A stretch of 64,000 bases of DNA, from contig NZ_BJFN01000001.1 in the NCBI RefSeq assembly GCF_014189855.1, positions 1 to 64,000 on the forward strand, given 5' to 3'. Positions 1-8,229 of the stretch are shown piece by piece. A program made the translations under genes and the position numbers. The notes beneath the pieces were generated by a model. That model made no database searches. It was not told where the DNA came from and saw only the letters and a list, made by a program, of their open reading frames with translations. The stretch is from Buttiauxella sp. A111. Lineage in GTDB: Bacteria; Pseudomonadota; Gammaproteobacteria; Enterobacterales; Enterobacteriaceae. The number at the start of each line of letters is the position of its first letter. Positions within the stretch are counted from its first letter, which is position 1.

Positions 1-2
1 GC

Positions 3-1484
3 ACCCTGTATGTGGGCGCGCAGAATGAAAGCGGTGCGGCACAAACCTTTACCGTCGGTCAGGACCTGGTGAACAACGGTACGGTGAATATCGCTCACGG
101 CAGCGTGGCGGGTAACGTACTGAATGTTAACGGGAACTACACCGGTAACGACGGTCTGATTAACTTCAACACCGTGCTAGGCGACGACAACTCCGTCACC
201 GACAAACTGGTCGTTTCGGGTAACACCGCAGGCACCACTAACGTCAGCGTGACTAACGCAGGCGGCACCGGTGCGCAGACCCTGAACGGCATTGAGCTTA
301 TCAGTGTGGGTGGCCAGTCTGACGGTGAATTTAAACAGAAAGGGCGTATTGTGGCCGGTGCTTATGACTACGCGCTGGTGCGTGGTGAAGGTGGTAACAA
401 CGCCAACTGGTACCTGACCAATGCCGCGGATCCGATTACGCCAGTCGACCCGGTAGATCCAGTCAACCCAACAGATCCGACTGAGCCAAACGATCCAGAG
501 AAGCCTGAGCAGATTATTCGCCCGGAAGCCGCGGTATATGGTGCGAACCTTGCAGCGGCTAACACCCTGTTTAATATGACGCTGCACGACCGTCTGGGGG
601 AAACTCACTATGTTGATGCGTTCACAGGCCAGGAGCACGTCACCAGTTTGTGGCTCCGTCAGGTTGGTGGGCACAACCGCTCTCATGACAGCAGTGGGCA
701 GAATAAAACCCAGGCGAATCGCTATGTGGCCCAATTGGGTGGCGATATTGCTCAGTGGAGCAGTGATGGCACCGATCGTTTCCATGTCGGTATCATGGGT
801 GGTTATGCCAATCAAAGCAGCCATACCCGGAACCATATCAATGGCTACAAGGCTGATGGCAGCGTGGAAGGCTACAGCACCGGGTTATACGGTACCTGGT
901 TCCAGGACAACGAAGCGAAAACAGGCGCTTATGTTGACAGCTGGGCACTGTATAACTGGTTTGATAACGAAGTCAGCGGGCAGGATATCGCCTCTGAATC
1001 TTATGAGTCAAAAGGTGTGACCGCTTCTGTAGAGACAGGCTATACGTGGAAACTGGGTGAGAGGAATGAGCGCGAAAGCTACTACATTCAACCTCAAGCG
1101 CAGGTCACCTGGATGGGTGTTACCAGTGACGACCACAAAGAAGCCAACGGAACCAACGTCCGCGCTGAAGGCGAAAATAATATTCAGACGCGACTGGGTG
1201 TCCGTGCCTTCATCAAAGGGCACAGCAAATTGGATGAAGGGAAAGAACGGTCCTTTGAACCCTTTGTTGAAGCAAACTGGATCCATAATACGGAAGAGTT
1301 TGGTGCCAGCCTGGATGGTGTCAGCGTTTACCAGGACGGAACCCGTGACATTGGTGAACTGAAGGTGGGTGTGGAAGCTAAACTCAGCAAGAGCACCAAT
1401 TTGTGGGGAAATGTCGCCCAGCAAGTGGGTGGCGAAGGTTACAGCGATACCCAGGCAACAGTTGGCTTCAAAATGAGTTTCTAA
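3..1484 (+). CDS. Autotransporter (type Va secretion), 3' part only
   Basis: The reading frame is open to the left edge, so only the C-terminal ~493 residues are visible and the GTG at 12 is not a real start. The first ~130 residues are Gly/Asn/Thr/Val-rich and look like the last rungs of a beta-helical passenger. An acidic, proline-rich spacer of about 25 residues follows (bases ~439-510) with repeated PVDP/PTDP/PNDP units, and then a ~310-residue beta-barrel translocator. The protein ends in the aromatic MSF, typical of BAM-assembled outer-membrane proteins. The family secretes its passenger across the outer membrane through the C-terminal barrel, usually for adhesion, aggregation or proteolysis; the visible part does not say which. 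A strong terminator follows, so it is the last gene of its unit. Confidence 0.9.
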   Translation, partial: TLYVGAQNESGAAQTFTVGQDLVNNGTVNIAHGSVAGNVLNVNGNYTGNDGLINFNTVLGDDNSVTDKLVVSGNTAGTTNVSVTNAGGTGAQTLNGIELISVGGQSDGEFKQKGRIVAGAYDYALVRGEGGNNANWYLTNAADPITPVDPVDPVNPTDPTEPNDPEKPEQIIRPEAAVYGANLAAANTLFNMTLHDRLGETHYVDAFTGQEHVTSLWLRQVGGHNRSHDSSGQNKTQANRYVAQLGGDIAQWSSDGTDRFHVGIMGGYANQSSHTRNHINGYKADGSVEGYSTGLYGTWFQDNEAKTGAYVDSWALYNWFDNEVSGQDIASESYESKGVTASVETGYTWKLGERNERESYYIQPQAQVTWMGVTSDDHKEANGTNVRAEGENNIQTRLGVRAFIKGHSKLDEGKERSFEPFVEANWIHNTEEFGASLDGVSVYQDGTRDIGELKVGVEAKLSKSTNLWGNVAQQVGGEGYSDTQATVGFKMSF

Positions 1485-1515
1485 TTTCTTAGCCAATTTT
1501 CTGTTTTAATAACAG

Positions 1516-1552
1516 AAATGGCCCTGGTGATTTATAGCCAGGGCCAATTTTT
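1516..1552 (+). terminator. Rho-independent terminator of the autotransporter
   Basis: A perfect 9-bp stem (1519-1527 with 1538-1546, TGGCCCTGG/CCAGGGCCA) with a 10-nt loop is preceded by AAA and followed by a run of T. It lies 35 bases after the autotransporter stop codon. Confidence 0.85.
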
Positions 1553-1676
1553 AAATTCATGGAGTGTAACTGACCAAACTAATAACCCTGGCACAAGAGG
1601 CACAGGAGTATTCCTTACTGCCGATTTTTATTAATTATTTACTGACTTAGAAATATATTTATATTGGAAATTAAAA

Positions 1677-2192
1677 ATGAAACTCATTAGAAATATCGCT
1701 TTATCAGCAATGATTTTACTTTCTGCAGTGGCTTGTAAAGATGATTCACCTCAGGGCACAAAAGTGCAGGATGGTGCTGCTTATATTACCATGCCTGAAG
1801 GCTATGCTAAAATGAGCGATAAATTACTCAAAACTAAATTCCCACAGCAAACGCCAAAGGAAGGATATGCAACTGCTGATACAACATCATCATTTGTATT
1901 TACGCTGACAGACAATAACGTGTCTGAAGAAGGTTTAGGCACACTCAAAGATATGATGAAAGTCCAATTTGATGATTTTGACCCTGAGATTACTGAAACT
2001 GTCATCGATGGCCGAAAATCTATCGTTATTAAAGTCACGACGCCTGCAAGCGATGGTGAAGTTAATAATATTATGTTGTTCACCAGCATTGATGGGAAAA
2101 TGTTTCTCGCATCCTTTAACTGCATGAGCAAGGATAAAGAGAAATTTTATTCACAGGGTGAAAAAGCAATGATGTCTATCAAGTGGGGTTGA
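1677..2192 (+). CDS. Predicted lipoprotein of unknown function
   Basis: A 171-residue protein whose N-terminus is a lipoprotein signal: two basic residues, a hydrophobic stretch, and a lipobox SAVAC with Cys20 as the likely lipidated residue. The next residues are KDDS; Asp at +3 rather than +2 does not give a clear Lol-avoidance signal, so the target membrane is uncertain. The mature part is a mixed alpha/beta domain with no motif I recognise; its length and layout loosely recall DcrB-like lipoproteins, but I cannot claim that. A GGAA is placed as ribosome binding site before the ATG. The gene and its upstream region are visibly AT-rich compared with neighbours, and it stands alone between two hairpins, which fits an acquired single gene. 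Confidence 0.75.
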   Translation: MKLIRNIALSAMILLSAVACKDDSPQGTKVQDGAAYITMPEGYAKMSDKLLKTKFPQQTPKEGYATADTTSSFVFTLTDNNVSEEGLGTLKDMMKVQFDDFDPEITETVIDGRKSIVIKVTTPASDGEVNNIMLFTSIDGKMFLASFNCMSKDKEKFYSQGEKAMMSIKWG

Positions 2193-2273
2193 TGTCTCTA
2201 CTACAATTCATAAAATCATTGATTCCTGGCCTGAAAACGATAGGGTAGCGATACGAAAAGTAAGGAGAAAATT

Positions 2274-2507
2274 ATGGCGCATCTTGAAGACGTTACAGCT
2301 CGCGTAGACGCGGCGATTAGCGAAAATGTCATTGAGCATATGAATCAGTTGCTGATTGTATTGAGCGACGATGCTGAACTGAATCGAGAAGATCGTTTCA
2401 CCCAGCAGCAACGTTTGCGCATCGCTATCGCGCAAAAAGGTCATCATCACAAAGCGGAAGCCGAGCAACGCCGTGATGATTTAACCAAAGGCGGCACAAT
2501 TATTTAA
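2274..2507 (+). CDS. ydcY: YdcY family small protein (DUF2526)
   Basis: A 77-residue acidic, helical protein that matches my recollection of E. coli YdcY nearly residue for residue and in exact length. Shared parts include the start MAHLEDVTARVDAA, the central LLIVLSDDAEL, the RQQR-type basic stretch and the end LTKGGTI. There is no signal peptide or membrane segment, so it should be cytoplasmic. Its function is not known in any organism that I am aware of. An AAGGAG ribosome binding site lies just before the ATG. The gene is monocistronic: it is 81 bases after the lipoprotein stop and is followed by a GC-rich hairpin facing a convergent gene. Confidence 0.9.
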   Translation: MAHLEDVTARVDAAISENVIEHMNQLLIVLSDDAELNREDRFTQQQRLRIAIAQKGHHHKAEAEQRRDDLTKGGTII

Positions 2508-2515
2508 GCAATAAT

Positions 2516-2535
2516 GCCGGGCGGCTCCGCCCGGC
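2516..2535. terminator. GC-rich hairpin between convergent genes
   Basis: A 9-bp inverted repeat (GCCGGGCGG/CCGCCCGGC) with almost no loop, REP-like in style, lies between the ydcY stop (2507) and the stop of the convergent pseudouridine synthase (2556). It probably acts as a bidirectional terminator or mRNA-end stabiliser. There is no long T tract. Confidence 0.55.
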
Positions 2536-2555
2536 ACCGTAATAATATCTTCAAG

Positions 2556-3254
2556 TCAAAACGGGCTGGTATTACACGCTTTGACCCATTCTTCGCTAAC
2601 AGGATGCACAAAGTGCAGCTCACTGGCGTGTAGCATCAGCCGTGGAGTTTGTTCGGTTCCTGGCAACAAACGACCGCCATACAGATCGCAGCCCAAAATA
2701 GGGTGGCCCAACTGCTGACAGTGGATGCGGAGTTGATGAGTACGTCCGGTTTCAGGGGTGAGCTGTACCCGCGTCAATGGCAGTAACGTCCCGTCTTCCA
2801 ACTCGTGATAAAAGCGCTCAACGACCTGATAGCCGGAGCGAGCGGGCTTACCGTTGATTGCGCAAATCGACATCAGCGGGAACAGCGCCGGGTCTTTGGC
2901 AATCGCGGCATCTATCACCCCTTCGTTGTCGTCAAGATGTCCGCAGAGCAGTGCGCTGTACACTTTAGTCACTGCGCGCTGGCTGAACTGTTGGCAAAGG
3001 GCTGCATTGATCGCTTTATTACGGGCAATCACCATCAGGCCGGAAGTGCCAAAATCAAGCCGGTGGACCAGGGTGCAGCCGGGGAATATCTGCACCAGCC
3101 GATGATGCACCGAATCTAGGTTTTGCGGGTTTTTCCCCGAGAGGCTGAGTAACCCGGCGGGTTTATTAACAAGCACCAGGTGATCGTCCTGATAAAGAAT
3201 CTCGATCAGGTCTCGGCACGGTGGGGCGATAAAGGTATCGATAATCGAAGACAT
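2556..3254 (-). CDS. RluA-family pseudouridine synthase
   Basis: A 232-residue enzyme of the RluA branch of pseudouridine synthases, which isomerise specific uridines in rRNA or tRNA. It carries the family signature HRLDFGTSG with the catalytic aspartate at Asp67. Other RluA features are the preceding YQDDHLVLVNKPAGLLS block, the ETGRTHQLRIH motif and a GHPILGCDLYGG segment. Length is close to E. coli RluA (219 aa), but the sequence is too divergent to be the orthologue; it looks like one of the extra RluA-like enzymes scattered in Enterobacterales. There is no S4 domain. The target base cannot be deduced. It is convergent with ydcY and divergent from the phosphotransferase-like gene at 3421. 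Confidence 0.85.
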   Translation of the reverse strand: MSSIIDTFIAPPCRDLIEILYQDDHLVLVNKPAGLLSLSGKNPQNLDSVHHRLVQIFPGCTLVHRLDFGTSGLMVIARNKAINAALCQQFSQRAVTKVYSALLCGHLDDNEGVIDAAIAKDPALFPLMSICAINGKPARSGYQVVERFYHELEDGTLLPLTRVQLTPETGRTHQLRIHCQQLGHPILGCDLYGGRLLPGTEQTPRLMLHASELHFVHPVSEEWVKACNTSPF

Positions 3255-3420
3255 CAGGCAACCCGGATTCAGAATGGGAGCGGATGATAACGAATTTTAG
3301 GCCGACTGACGAATCGGGCTATTGGTCTGCTGGGCGCTGAATCGTCAGCATGGCTTCCAATCCGCGCTACACTCTAACGCTGAAATAAAAACCAACCCGC
3401 TAATTCTAAAGGGATAATGT

Positions 3421-4209
3421 ATGTCTACTCGGGAATTATCCAAAATGGGCATAGCCACAGTGGCGCTTAATGTTGATGACGGGGGTCATCGGGTTATCGA
3501 CAAATTTCCTGTCGGCGACGTTGAGTTCGCTTTTTATCAACACACTGCTGATGAGTTTAATCAGGAAGGGATCTCCACTCCACAGCTGATATCTGCCGAT
3601 CCCACCCTGCGCAAGTTAAGACTGGAATATATCCCCAATCCGGTTGATCAGAGTGCTGTGGCAGGAGATGACGTATTGGCGATACTGGGGCGCTTACATC
3701 GCTATCCTGCAAATTTTGAATGGCGTTACCACCACCATTCATGGGCAGAGTCAGCGCTTGAAAAATCGCTCATTCTTTTGGTGTTACCGGACAAAACCGC
3801 GCAACAGTTACGACGCTTTCAACGCTGTAGTCATGTCCTGTTTTATAACCAATGTCTGGTTTCTGGCGATAGCAATGCTGGCAACTGGGGAAAAAGAGAT
3901 AACGGCGATTTAGTGCTTTTCGACTGGGAAAGGTTCGGAACCGGGAGCCCAGCGATTGACCTGGCCCCACTCGTAAAGGGAATGGGAAGTAAGGAAACAT
4001 TTATCGACCTTGCAGAACGCTATTGTCGTATTTCTTGTCAATACAAGCTCAATGATTTAGCGAGAGAAATCGCCATTGCCAAAGCATGGATTGTTACTGA
4101 GGTGATTACACTGCTTGATGAGCGACAAAAGACTGCCTTTCCGATTTATCTCAAGTGGTACAGGGAAAATCTTCCTGACTGGTTAGATAACACCGTAAAA
4201 ATGCTTTGA
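3421..4209 (+). CDS. Aminoglycoside-phosphotransferase/choline-kinase-like protein
   Basis: A 262-residue protein with the C-terminal half of the APH/choline-kinase fold. The catalytic loop reads SGDSNAGNW (about residues 148-156), followed by LVLFDWERFGTGSPAIDLAPL, which holds the metal-binding FDWE equivalent of the kinase DFG motif and the family's DLA segment. The usual Brenner-type HGDxxxxN has Ser in place of His, while Asp and Asn are kept, so activity is possible but not certain. A nucleotide-binding lysine in the N-lobe is not obvious. These enzymes phosphorylate small alcohols, amines or drugs; nothing here gives the substrate. It is not one of the known resistance APH enzymes as far as I can tell. 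It starts after GGGATAATGT and is followed by an NTF2-like gene on the same strand. Confidence 0.7.
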   Translation: MSTRELSKMGIATVALNVDDGGHRVIDKFPVGDVEFAFYQHTADEFNQEGISTPQLISADPTLRKLRLEYIPNPVDQSAVAGDDVLAILGRLHRYPANFEWRYHHHSWAESALEKSLILLVLPDKTAQQLRRFQRCSHVLFYNQCLVSGDSNAGNWGKRDNGDLVLFDWERFGTGSPAIDLAPLVKGMGSKETFIDLAERYCRISCQYKLNDLAREIAIAKAWIVTEVITLLDERQKTAFPIYLKWYRENLPDWLDNTVKML

Positions 4210-4346
4210 ATTGACTCAATCAAAATGCATAGGTGTTTGGGAGACAGGTGAGAGCCAAAAGCAAAAAGTCATAAAATTTAGTAGCTATACAAATGCGCTG
4301 AGTTGTTATGTTAATACGGGGTCGTCACTTAAAAAGGGAAATGTTC

Positions 4347-4751
4347 ATGCACTCACATCCGCTACGCCAGATCATTGAATCGTGTGACAAGGCGATCTCT
4401 GCCAGGGACTTTGACTCTCTGATGGAGCATTATTCTGAAGATGCTGCTCTGGTGGTTAAGCCAGGCATGATTGTTAAAGGTAAAGATAATATCCGTAAAG
4501 CCTTCATTGCCATCTCTGATTATTTCCAGGATCAACTTACCGTAGAACAAGGGGATATGCAGGTTATAGAAGGTGGCGGCACCGCTCTTGTTATCATGGA
4601 AACAGTCCTTCGCTTTCCGGAGGATCTGCGTGGAGATACTGAAATAACACGTCGTGCAACCTATGTATTCCGAAAGGAAATGAATGGTCGCTGGATTTGT
4701 ACAATCGACAATTCTTATGGTACTTCGCTTTTGGATACTGAGGCGGTCTAA
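4347..4751 (+). CDS. SnoaL/DUF4440-type NTF2-like protein
   Basis: A 134-residue single-domain protein with the pattern of the NTF2-like fold. A first helix holds IIESCDKAISARDFDSLMEHY, then comes SEDAALVVKPG, a glycine-rich turn GKDNIRKAF, and three long beta strands ending in WICTIDNSYG. Such proteins act as small isomerases, cyclases or polyketide-modifying enzymes, or simply as ligand-binding domains, and many are annotated as DUF4440 or 'ketosteroid isomerase-like'. I chose the ATG at 4347 because AAGGGA lies about 7 bases upstream; the ATG at 4341 would be too close to it. It lies 137 bases after the phosphotransferase-like gene, so co-transcription is possible but unproven. Confidence 0.65.
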   Translation: MHSHPLRQIIESCDKAISARDFDSLMEHYSEDAALVVKPGMIVKGKDNIRKAFIAISDYFQDQLTVEQGDMQVIEGGGTALVIMETVLRFPEDLRGDTEITRRATYVFRKEMNGRWICTIDNSYGTSLLDTEAV

Positions 4752-4943
4752 ATCGACGTTAAAAGCATGACAGTTTGAATGTCAGATTTTCGCTTTGAAC
4801 TTAATTTTATTTCGGGCACTTACTGGAAACGGGCCAATAATTTGTGAACTCCGATCAACTAAAATACACATGCAGATGTGTACAAGAACTAAATCAGGCC
4901 GGATATATTATCTAATCATGACCTCCTCCATATGGAGCATCAA

Positions 4944-5213
4944 ATGCCAGATTACTGTTTTTATAAAAAAGGTAAGCAAATCGTTGTACTTGAAAGATCA
5001 GACGTGGACGAAGCCTCTCAACTCACGGCTCAGGGTTATGAAAAGCAATTTGAAGAGGTCAGCGCCACTGATGAAAAACACGCGCTTGCCCGTTTTGCTG
5101 ATATCCGCAGGGAAAAATGCATAGATCACCATAACTTCTTTGCCGGTGCAGGATCGCTGCCTTTGATCGGAGTTCTGACGGCAGCTGCTAATTATCTATT
5201 TCGGAAAAAATAG
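4944..5213 (+). CDS. 89-residue predicted tail-anchored protein, copy A
   Basis: A small protein I do not recognise from any named family. The N-terminus has a DYCFYKKGK motif, followed by ~55 charged residues predicted helical and rich in Asp/Glu/Lys, and a C-terminal hydrophobic stretch (about residues 66-85) ending in FRKK. That is the layout of a tail-anchored inner-membrane protein with a cytoplasmic head. I take the ATG at 4944 because GGAG sits 6 bases upstream; the ATG at 4932 has no clear site. The protein at 61513-61782 has exactly the same length, the same YxFYxK start, a G(Y/F)xK motif and the same C-terminal membrane anchor, so the two look like distant paralogues. Confidence 0.6.
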   Translation: MPDYCFYKKGKQIVVLERSDVDEASQLTAQGYEKQFEEVSATDEKHALARFADIRREKCIDHHNFFAGAGSLPLIGVLTAAANYLFRKK

Positions 5214-5375
5214 CCGAGGCATAAATGCCGTTTAGGATGGCAGCGGAACCGGTTTCGCTCCTCGTTAGTATTTGCTCTGTGCCAGAAGCTGACATGACAA
5301 ATAATGTAGAAACGGTTGTTTAGGGTGTTCATTGATGGAAAACGAATAAGAAAAAGGATTCTTGCGAAAAGAACA

Positions 5376-5398
5376 GACCGGGCGATATGCACCCGGCC
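5376..5398 (-). terminator. Hairpin after the M14 peptidase gene
   Basis: On the minus strand, just past the stop codon at 5406, CCGGG pairs with CCCGG across a 9-nt loop, followed by a T-rich stretch (CTGTTCTTTT). It is a modest intrinsic terminator candidate. The remaining ~160 bases back to the small gene at 5213 show nothing I can name. Confidence 0.5.
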
Positions 5399-5405
5399 TA
5401 ATGAA

Positions 5406-6323
5406 TCAGTTTGATAAAGCGAATTCAATCGCTCGGCGGACAGTGACAATCTGCGCCCTGATACATTCCTCAGGAGAGGTTGCTGCGCTGTCGGGATAAA
5501 CTTCTGTTGTCGTCGTAAAGGGGGCGTCAGTCATCGTCGCGCATAAATGGTATGCGTTATTGTCATATTCAACAATACCGTGGCTCGCCACCGGGTAACC
5601 AAACATATAGCCTTCATCATCTGAAGGTGCAATATGTGTCACTTCTTCGACAGCGGAAATGATTGCACGCTGGAAGTCCAGTCTTGAGTTCTGCTCGTCA
5701 CTGACCAGGTAAAAGCCATCAGGGATAGTCCCTGGTACAAACTCAATCCCGTCTCTGGCGGCCAGAGCAGGGCGGTACTCATTTTCGTCCGAATCCGTCG
5801 TTTCATGTAAATCGACGTGCACGATAAACCGAGCTTTCAGTGAAGAGATGAACGCCATCAATGCCAGGGATTCTTCCGCTTTCCCTTCAGGGTAAAATTG
5901 CCTGTTAGGGTCGACAGCATCGTAGTTCCACCGCGCAATACGTTCATATGCCCAAGGGCTGACACAAGGGGCAACCAGCAGATTGACTTTACCCGCATAC
6001 TCATTCTGACATTCCGATAAAAAGCCCAGTGCTCCCATAACACCGCTGGTTTCGTAACCGTGAACACCACCGGTAATGAGTGCGACAGGCAGATTATCGT
6101 CCCAGTTTTGTGATTTAACCGCCATCAATGGGTAAATATCTTCGTCGTAACGCAATTCGCCATACTGAACGATCTCATAGCGGTGTTTAAGCTTATGGAG
6201 CACGTCCAGGACATCATTCTTATAGAATCTGTAACGTGTCTGATTCTGTCGCCACTGTTGCTTTTCAAGTTCGGTCCAGGGTTGCCCTGGTGTACCTATT
6301 GGATAAAACTGATTCGTTGTCAT
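5406..6323 (-). CDS. M14-family zinc carboxypeptidase / deacylase
   Basis: A 305-residue protein with the full M14 set. GGVHGYETSG gives zinc ligands His88 and Glu91, DPNRQF gives the substrate-binding Asn140-Arg141 pair, HVDLHE gives the third ligand (His169 or His173), and TTTEVYP supplies a catalytic glutamate near 274. There is no signal peptide, so it should be cytoplasmic, like succinylglutamate desuccinylase/aspartoacylase-type M14 enzymes rather than secreted digestive carboxypeptidases. The family removes C-terminal amino acids or hydrolyses N-acyl amino acids; the substrate is not evident. It is transcribed alone and divergently from arsR, with a 238-base gap that holds the ars operator. 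Confidence 0.8.
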   Translation of the reverse strand: MTTNQFYPIGTPGQPWTELEKQQWRQNQTRYRFYKNDVLDVLHKLKHRYEIVQYGELRYDEDIYPLMAVKSQNWDDNLPVALITGGVHGYETSGVMGALGFLSECQNEYAGKVNLLVAPCVSPWAYERIARWNYDAVDPNRQFYPEGKAEESLALMAFISSLKARFIVHVDLHETTDSDENEYRPALAARDGIEFVPGTIPDGFYLVSDEQNSRLDFQRAIISAVEEVTHIAPSDDEGYMFGYPVASHGIVEYDNNAYHLCATMTDAPFTTTTEVYPDSAATSPEECIRAQIVTVRRAIEFALSN

Positions 6324-6513
6324 ATTTCACTCAAAGGAATAAAAAATTAATTTCAGGGGCGCAAGCGTCCTGGTCCCCAGATAGACAATATTATACTAAG
6401 CGAAATTGCCAGCATTACCTTCAATAGATGTTGTCGTCGTTTCCCTTGAATGTTTCTGGCACAACCCCTGTTTAACTTTTCCCCCTTCAAAGAATCCGAT
6501 GATTTCAAACTTA

Positions 6514-6537
6514 ACACATATGATTTATCATATGTGT
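6514..6537 (+). promoter_or_regulatory. ArsR-type operator upstream of arsR
   Basis: A perfect 24-nt dyad: ten-base arms ACACATATGA and TCATATGTGT around TTTA. It contains a -10-like TATGAT (6519-6524), so repressor binding would occlude the promoter. It ends 24 bases before the arsR start. ArsR-family repressors bind such ATA-N-TAT dyads and release them when As(III)/Sb(III) binds. I see no clear -35 hexamer. Confidence 0.75.
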
Positions 6538-6561
6538 GTACCAGGTGCATCGGAGAGACAA

Positions 6562-6882
6562 ATGCTACAACCTGTTCAACTTTTCAAAATCCTGTCGGAT
6601 GAAACACGGCTGGCTATCATCATGCTTCTCAGAGAGTCGGGAGAGCTATGCGTCTGTGATATCTGTGGGGCCACCTCAGAATCACAGCCTAAAATATCCC
6701 GGCACATGGCTATTTTACGCGAGGCTGGACTGGTTCTTGATCGTCGGGAAGGGAAGTGGATTCACTATCGTCTGTCTCCACACATGCCAGCCTGGGCTGC
6801 AGAAACGATCACCACAGCCTGGTTGTGTATGCGGGAAGAGGTTCGCGTGTGGCTGGCACAATCAGCCTGTACGTCATGCTAG
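6562..6882 (+). CDS. arsR: ArsR arsenical resistance operon repressor
   Basis: A 106-residue winged-helix repressor very similar to E. coli ArsR. The metalloid site ELCVCDIC is intact, with Cys30, Cys32 and Cys35 as the As(III)/Sb(III) ligands. The recognition helix region ESQPKISRHMAILREAGLV and the wing DRREGKWIHYRLSPHMPAW follow. Binding of As(III) makes the dimer leave its operator and opens arsRBC. The start is the ATG at 6562, preceded by GGAGA; a longer upstream reading frame to 6406 would run through the operator and is not translated. The last residues CTSC add two more cysteines, in the region where other ArsR proteins also vary. It is first gene of arsRBC. Confidence 0.93.
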   Translation: MLQPVQLFKILSDETRLAIIMLLRESGELCVCDICGATSESQPKISRHMAILREAGLVLDRREGKWIHYRLSPHMPAWAAETITTAWLCMREEVRVWLAQSACTSC

Positions 6883-6892
6883 TTTAAACAAA

Positions 6893-6914
6893 ACACATAC
6901 ACGTAATCATATGT
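6893..6914 (+). promoter_or_regulatory. Degenerate second ArsR-like dyad between arsR and arsB
   Basis: ACACATA (6893-6899) and TCATATGT (6907-6914) repeat the half-sites of the perfect operator at 6514-6537, with slightly shorter total length and imperfect arms. It could be a secondary repressor site or a remnant. It lies directly upstream of the arsB ribosome binding site. Confidence 0.4.
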
Positions 6915-6927
6915 AATGGAGTCTGAG

Positions 6928-8217
6928 ATGTTATTGGCAGGGAGTATTTTCTTACTGACGCTAATTCTGGTCATCTGGCAGCCCAGGGGGCTTAGCATTG
7001 GCTGGAGCGCGAGTATTGGCGCAGTGCTGGCTCTGGGGTTCGGTGTCATCCACATCGAGGATATTCCGGTTGTCTGGAATATAGTCTGGAACGCGACAGC
7101 GACATTTATCGCCGTGATTATTATCAGCCTGCTGCTCGATGAGTCAGGTTTCTTTGAATGGGCCGCACTGCATGTTTCTCGCTGGGGTAACGGGCGAGGG
7201 CGCCTACTGTTTACCTGGATTGTGTTGCTGGGTGCAGCAGTTGCTGCGCTATTTGCCAACGACGGTGCCGCGCTGATCCTGACGCCGATTGTGATTGCCA
7301 TGCTACTCGCACTGGGGTTCAGCAAAGGTACTACGCTTGCCTTTGTCATGGCGGCAGGATTTATCGCCGATACCGCCAGCCTGCCGCTTATCGTTTCCAA
7401 CCTGGTAAATATCGTTTCCGCTGACTTCTTCCAGCTTGGTTTTACTGACTATGCTTCAGTCATGATCCCCGTCGATATTGCTGCTATTGCAGCAACACTG
7501 GCTATGCTGCATCTCTTCTTTCGCCGGGATATTCCGACGACATATGACGTTTCGCTGCTGAAAGCGCCGGTTAGTGCAATTAAAGATCCGGCAACATTCA
7601 GGGCGGGCTGGATTGTTCTTTTGTTGCTTCTCGCCGGTTTCTTCATCATTGAGCCTCTGGGGATCCCAGTCAGTGCGATTGCTGCCGTTGGCGCAGTTAT
7701 ACTCTTTGCAGTGGCGAAAAAGGGCCATGCCATTAATACCGGGAAAGTGTTGCGCGGTGCGCCATGGCAAATCGTCATTTTTTCGCTTGGGATGTATCTG
7801 GTGGTATACGGTCTGCGCAATGCAGGGCTCACGGAATATCTTTCATATCTACTGAACCAATTGGCAGATAAGGGATTATGGGCTGCGACGTTTGGTACCG
7901 GCTTCCTGACCGCATTTCTGTCGTCTGTCATGAACAATATGCCTACGGTACTGATTGGCGCATTGTCGATTGAAGGGAGCACGGCTTCTGGCGTTGTCAG
8001 AGAGGCAATGATTTACGCCAATGTGATTGGCTGCGACTTAGGTCCCAAAATAACCCCAATTGGTAGCCTGGCGACATTACTGTGGTTGCATGTACTTTCA
8101 CAGAAAAATATGACGATCACCTGGGGATATTATTTCCGCACCGGCGTGATCATGACTCTGCCTGTTCTGTTTGTCACTCTGGCCGCGCTGGCGTTGCGGC
8201 TCTCTGTCACTTTGTAA
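6928..8217 (+). CDS. arsB: ArsB arsenite/antimonite efflux permease
   Basis: A 429-residue membrane protein, exactly the length of E. coli ArsB and almost identical over long stretches (for example [20 protein letters not shown] and [16 protein letters not shown], and near the end [12 protein letters not shown] and [15 protein letters not shown]). It is an inner-membrane transporter with about twelve spans that expels As(OH)3 and Sb(OH)3 driven by proton motive force. ArsA would couple it to ATP, but no arsA is present here. The start at 6928 (MLLAG) matches E. coli and has GGAG at 6918-6921; the in-frame ATG at 6916 would overlap that site. It is 45 bases after arsR and 12 bases before arsC. 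Confidence 0.95.
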   Translation: MLLAGSIFLLTLILVIWQPRGLSIGWSASIGAVLALGFGVIHIEDIPVVWNIVWNATATFIAVIIISLLLDESGFFEWAALHVSRWGNGRGRLLFTWIVLLGAAVAALFANDGAALILTPIVIAMLLALGFSKGTTLAFVMAAGFIADTASLPLIVSNLVNIVSADFFQLGFTDYASVMIPVDIAAIAATLAMLHLFFRRDIPTTYDVSLLKAPVSAIKDPATFRAGWIVLLLLLAGFFIIEPLGIPVSAIAAVGAVILFAVAKKGHAINTGKVLRGAPWQIVIFSLGMYLVVYGLRNAGLTEYLSYLLNQLADKGLWAATFGTGFLTAFLSSVMNNMPTVLIGALSIEGSTASGVVREAMIYANVIGCDLGPKITPIGSLATLLWLHVLSQKNMTITWGYYFRTGVIMTLPVLFVTLAALALRLSVTL

Positions 8218-8229
8218 TGAGATATTGAT

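Noticed and set aside
177-836. Antisense reading frame of 219 codons opposite the autotransporter
   Set aside because: Composition follows the complementary strand of a conserved coding region; no ribosome binding site and no family features.
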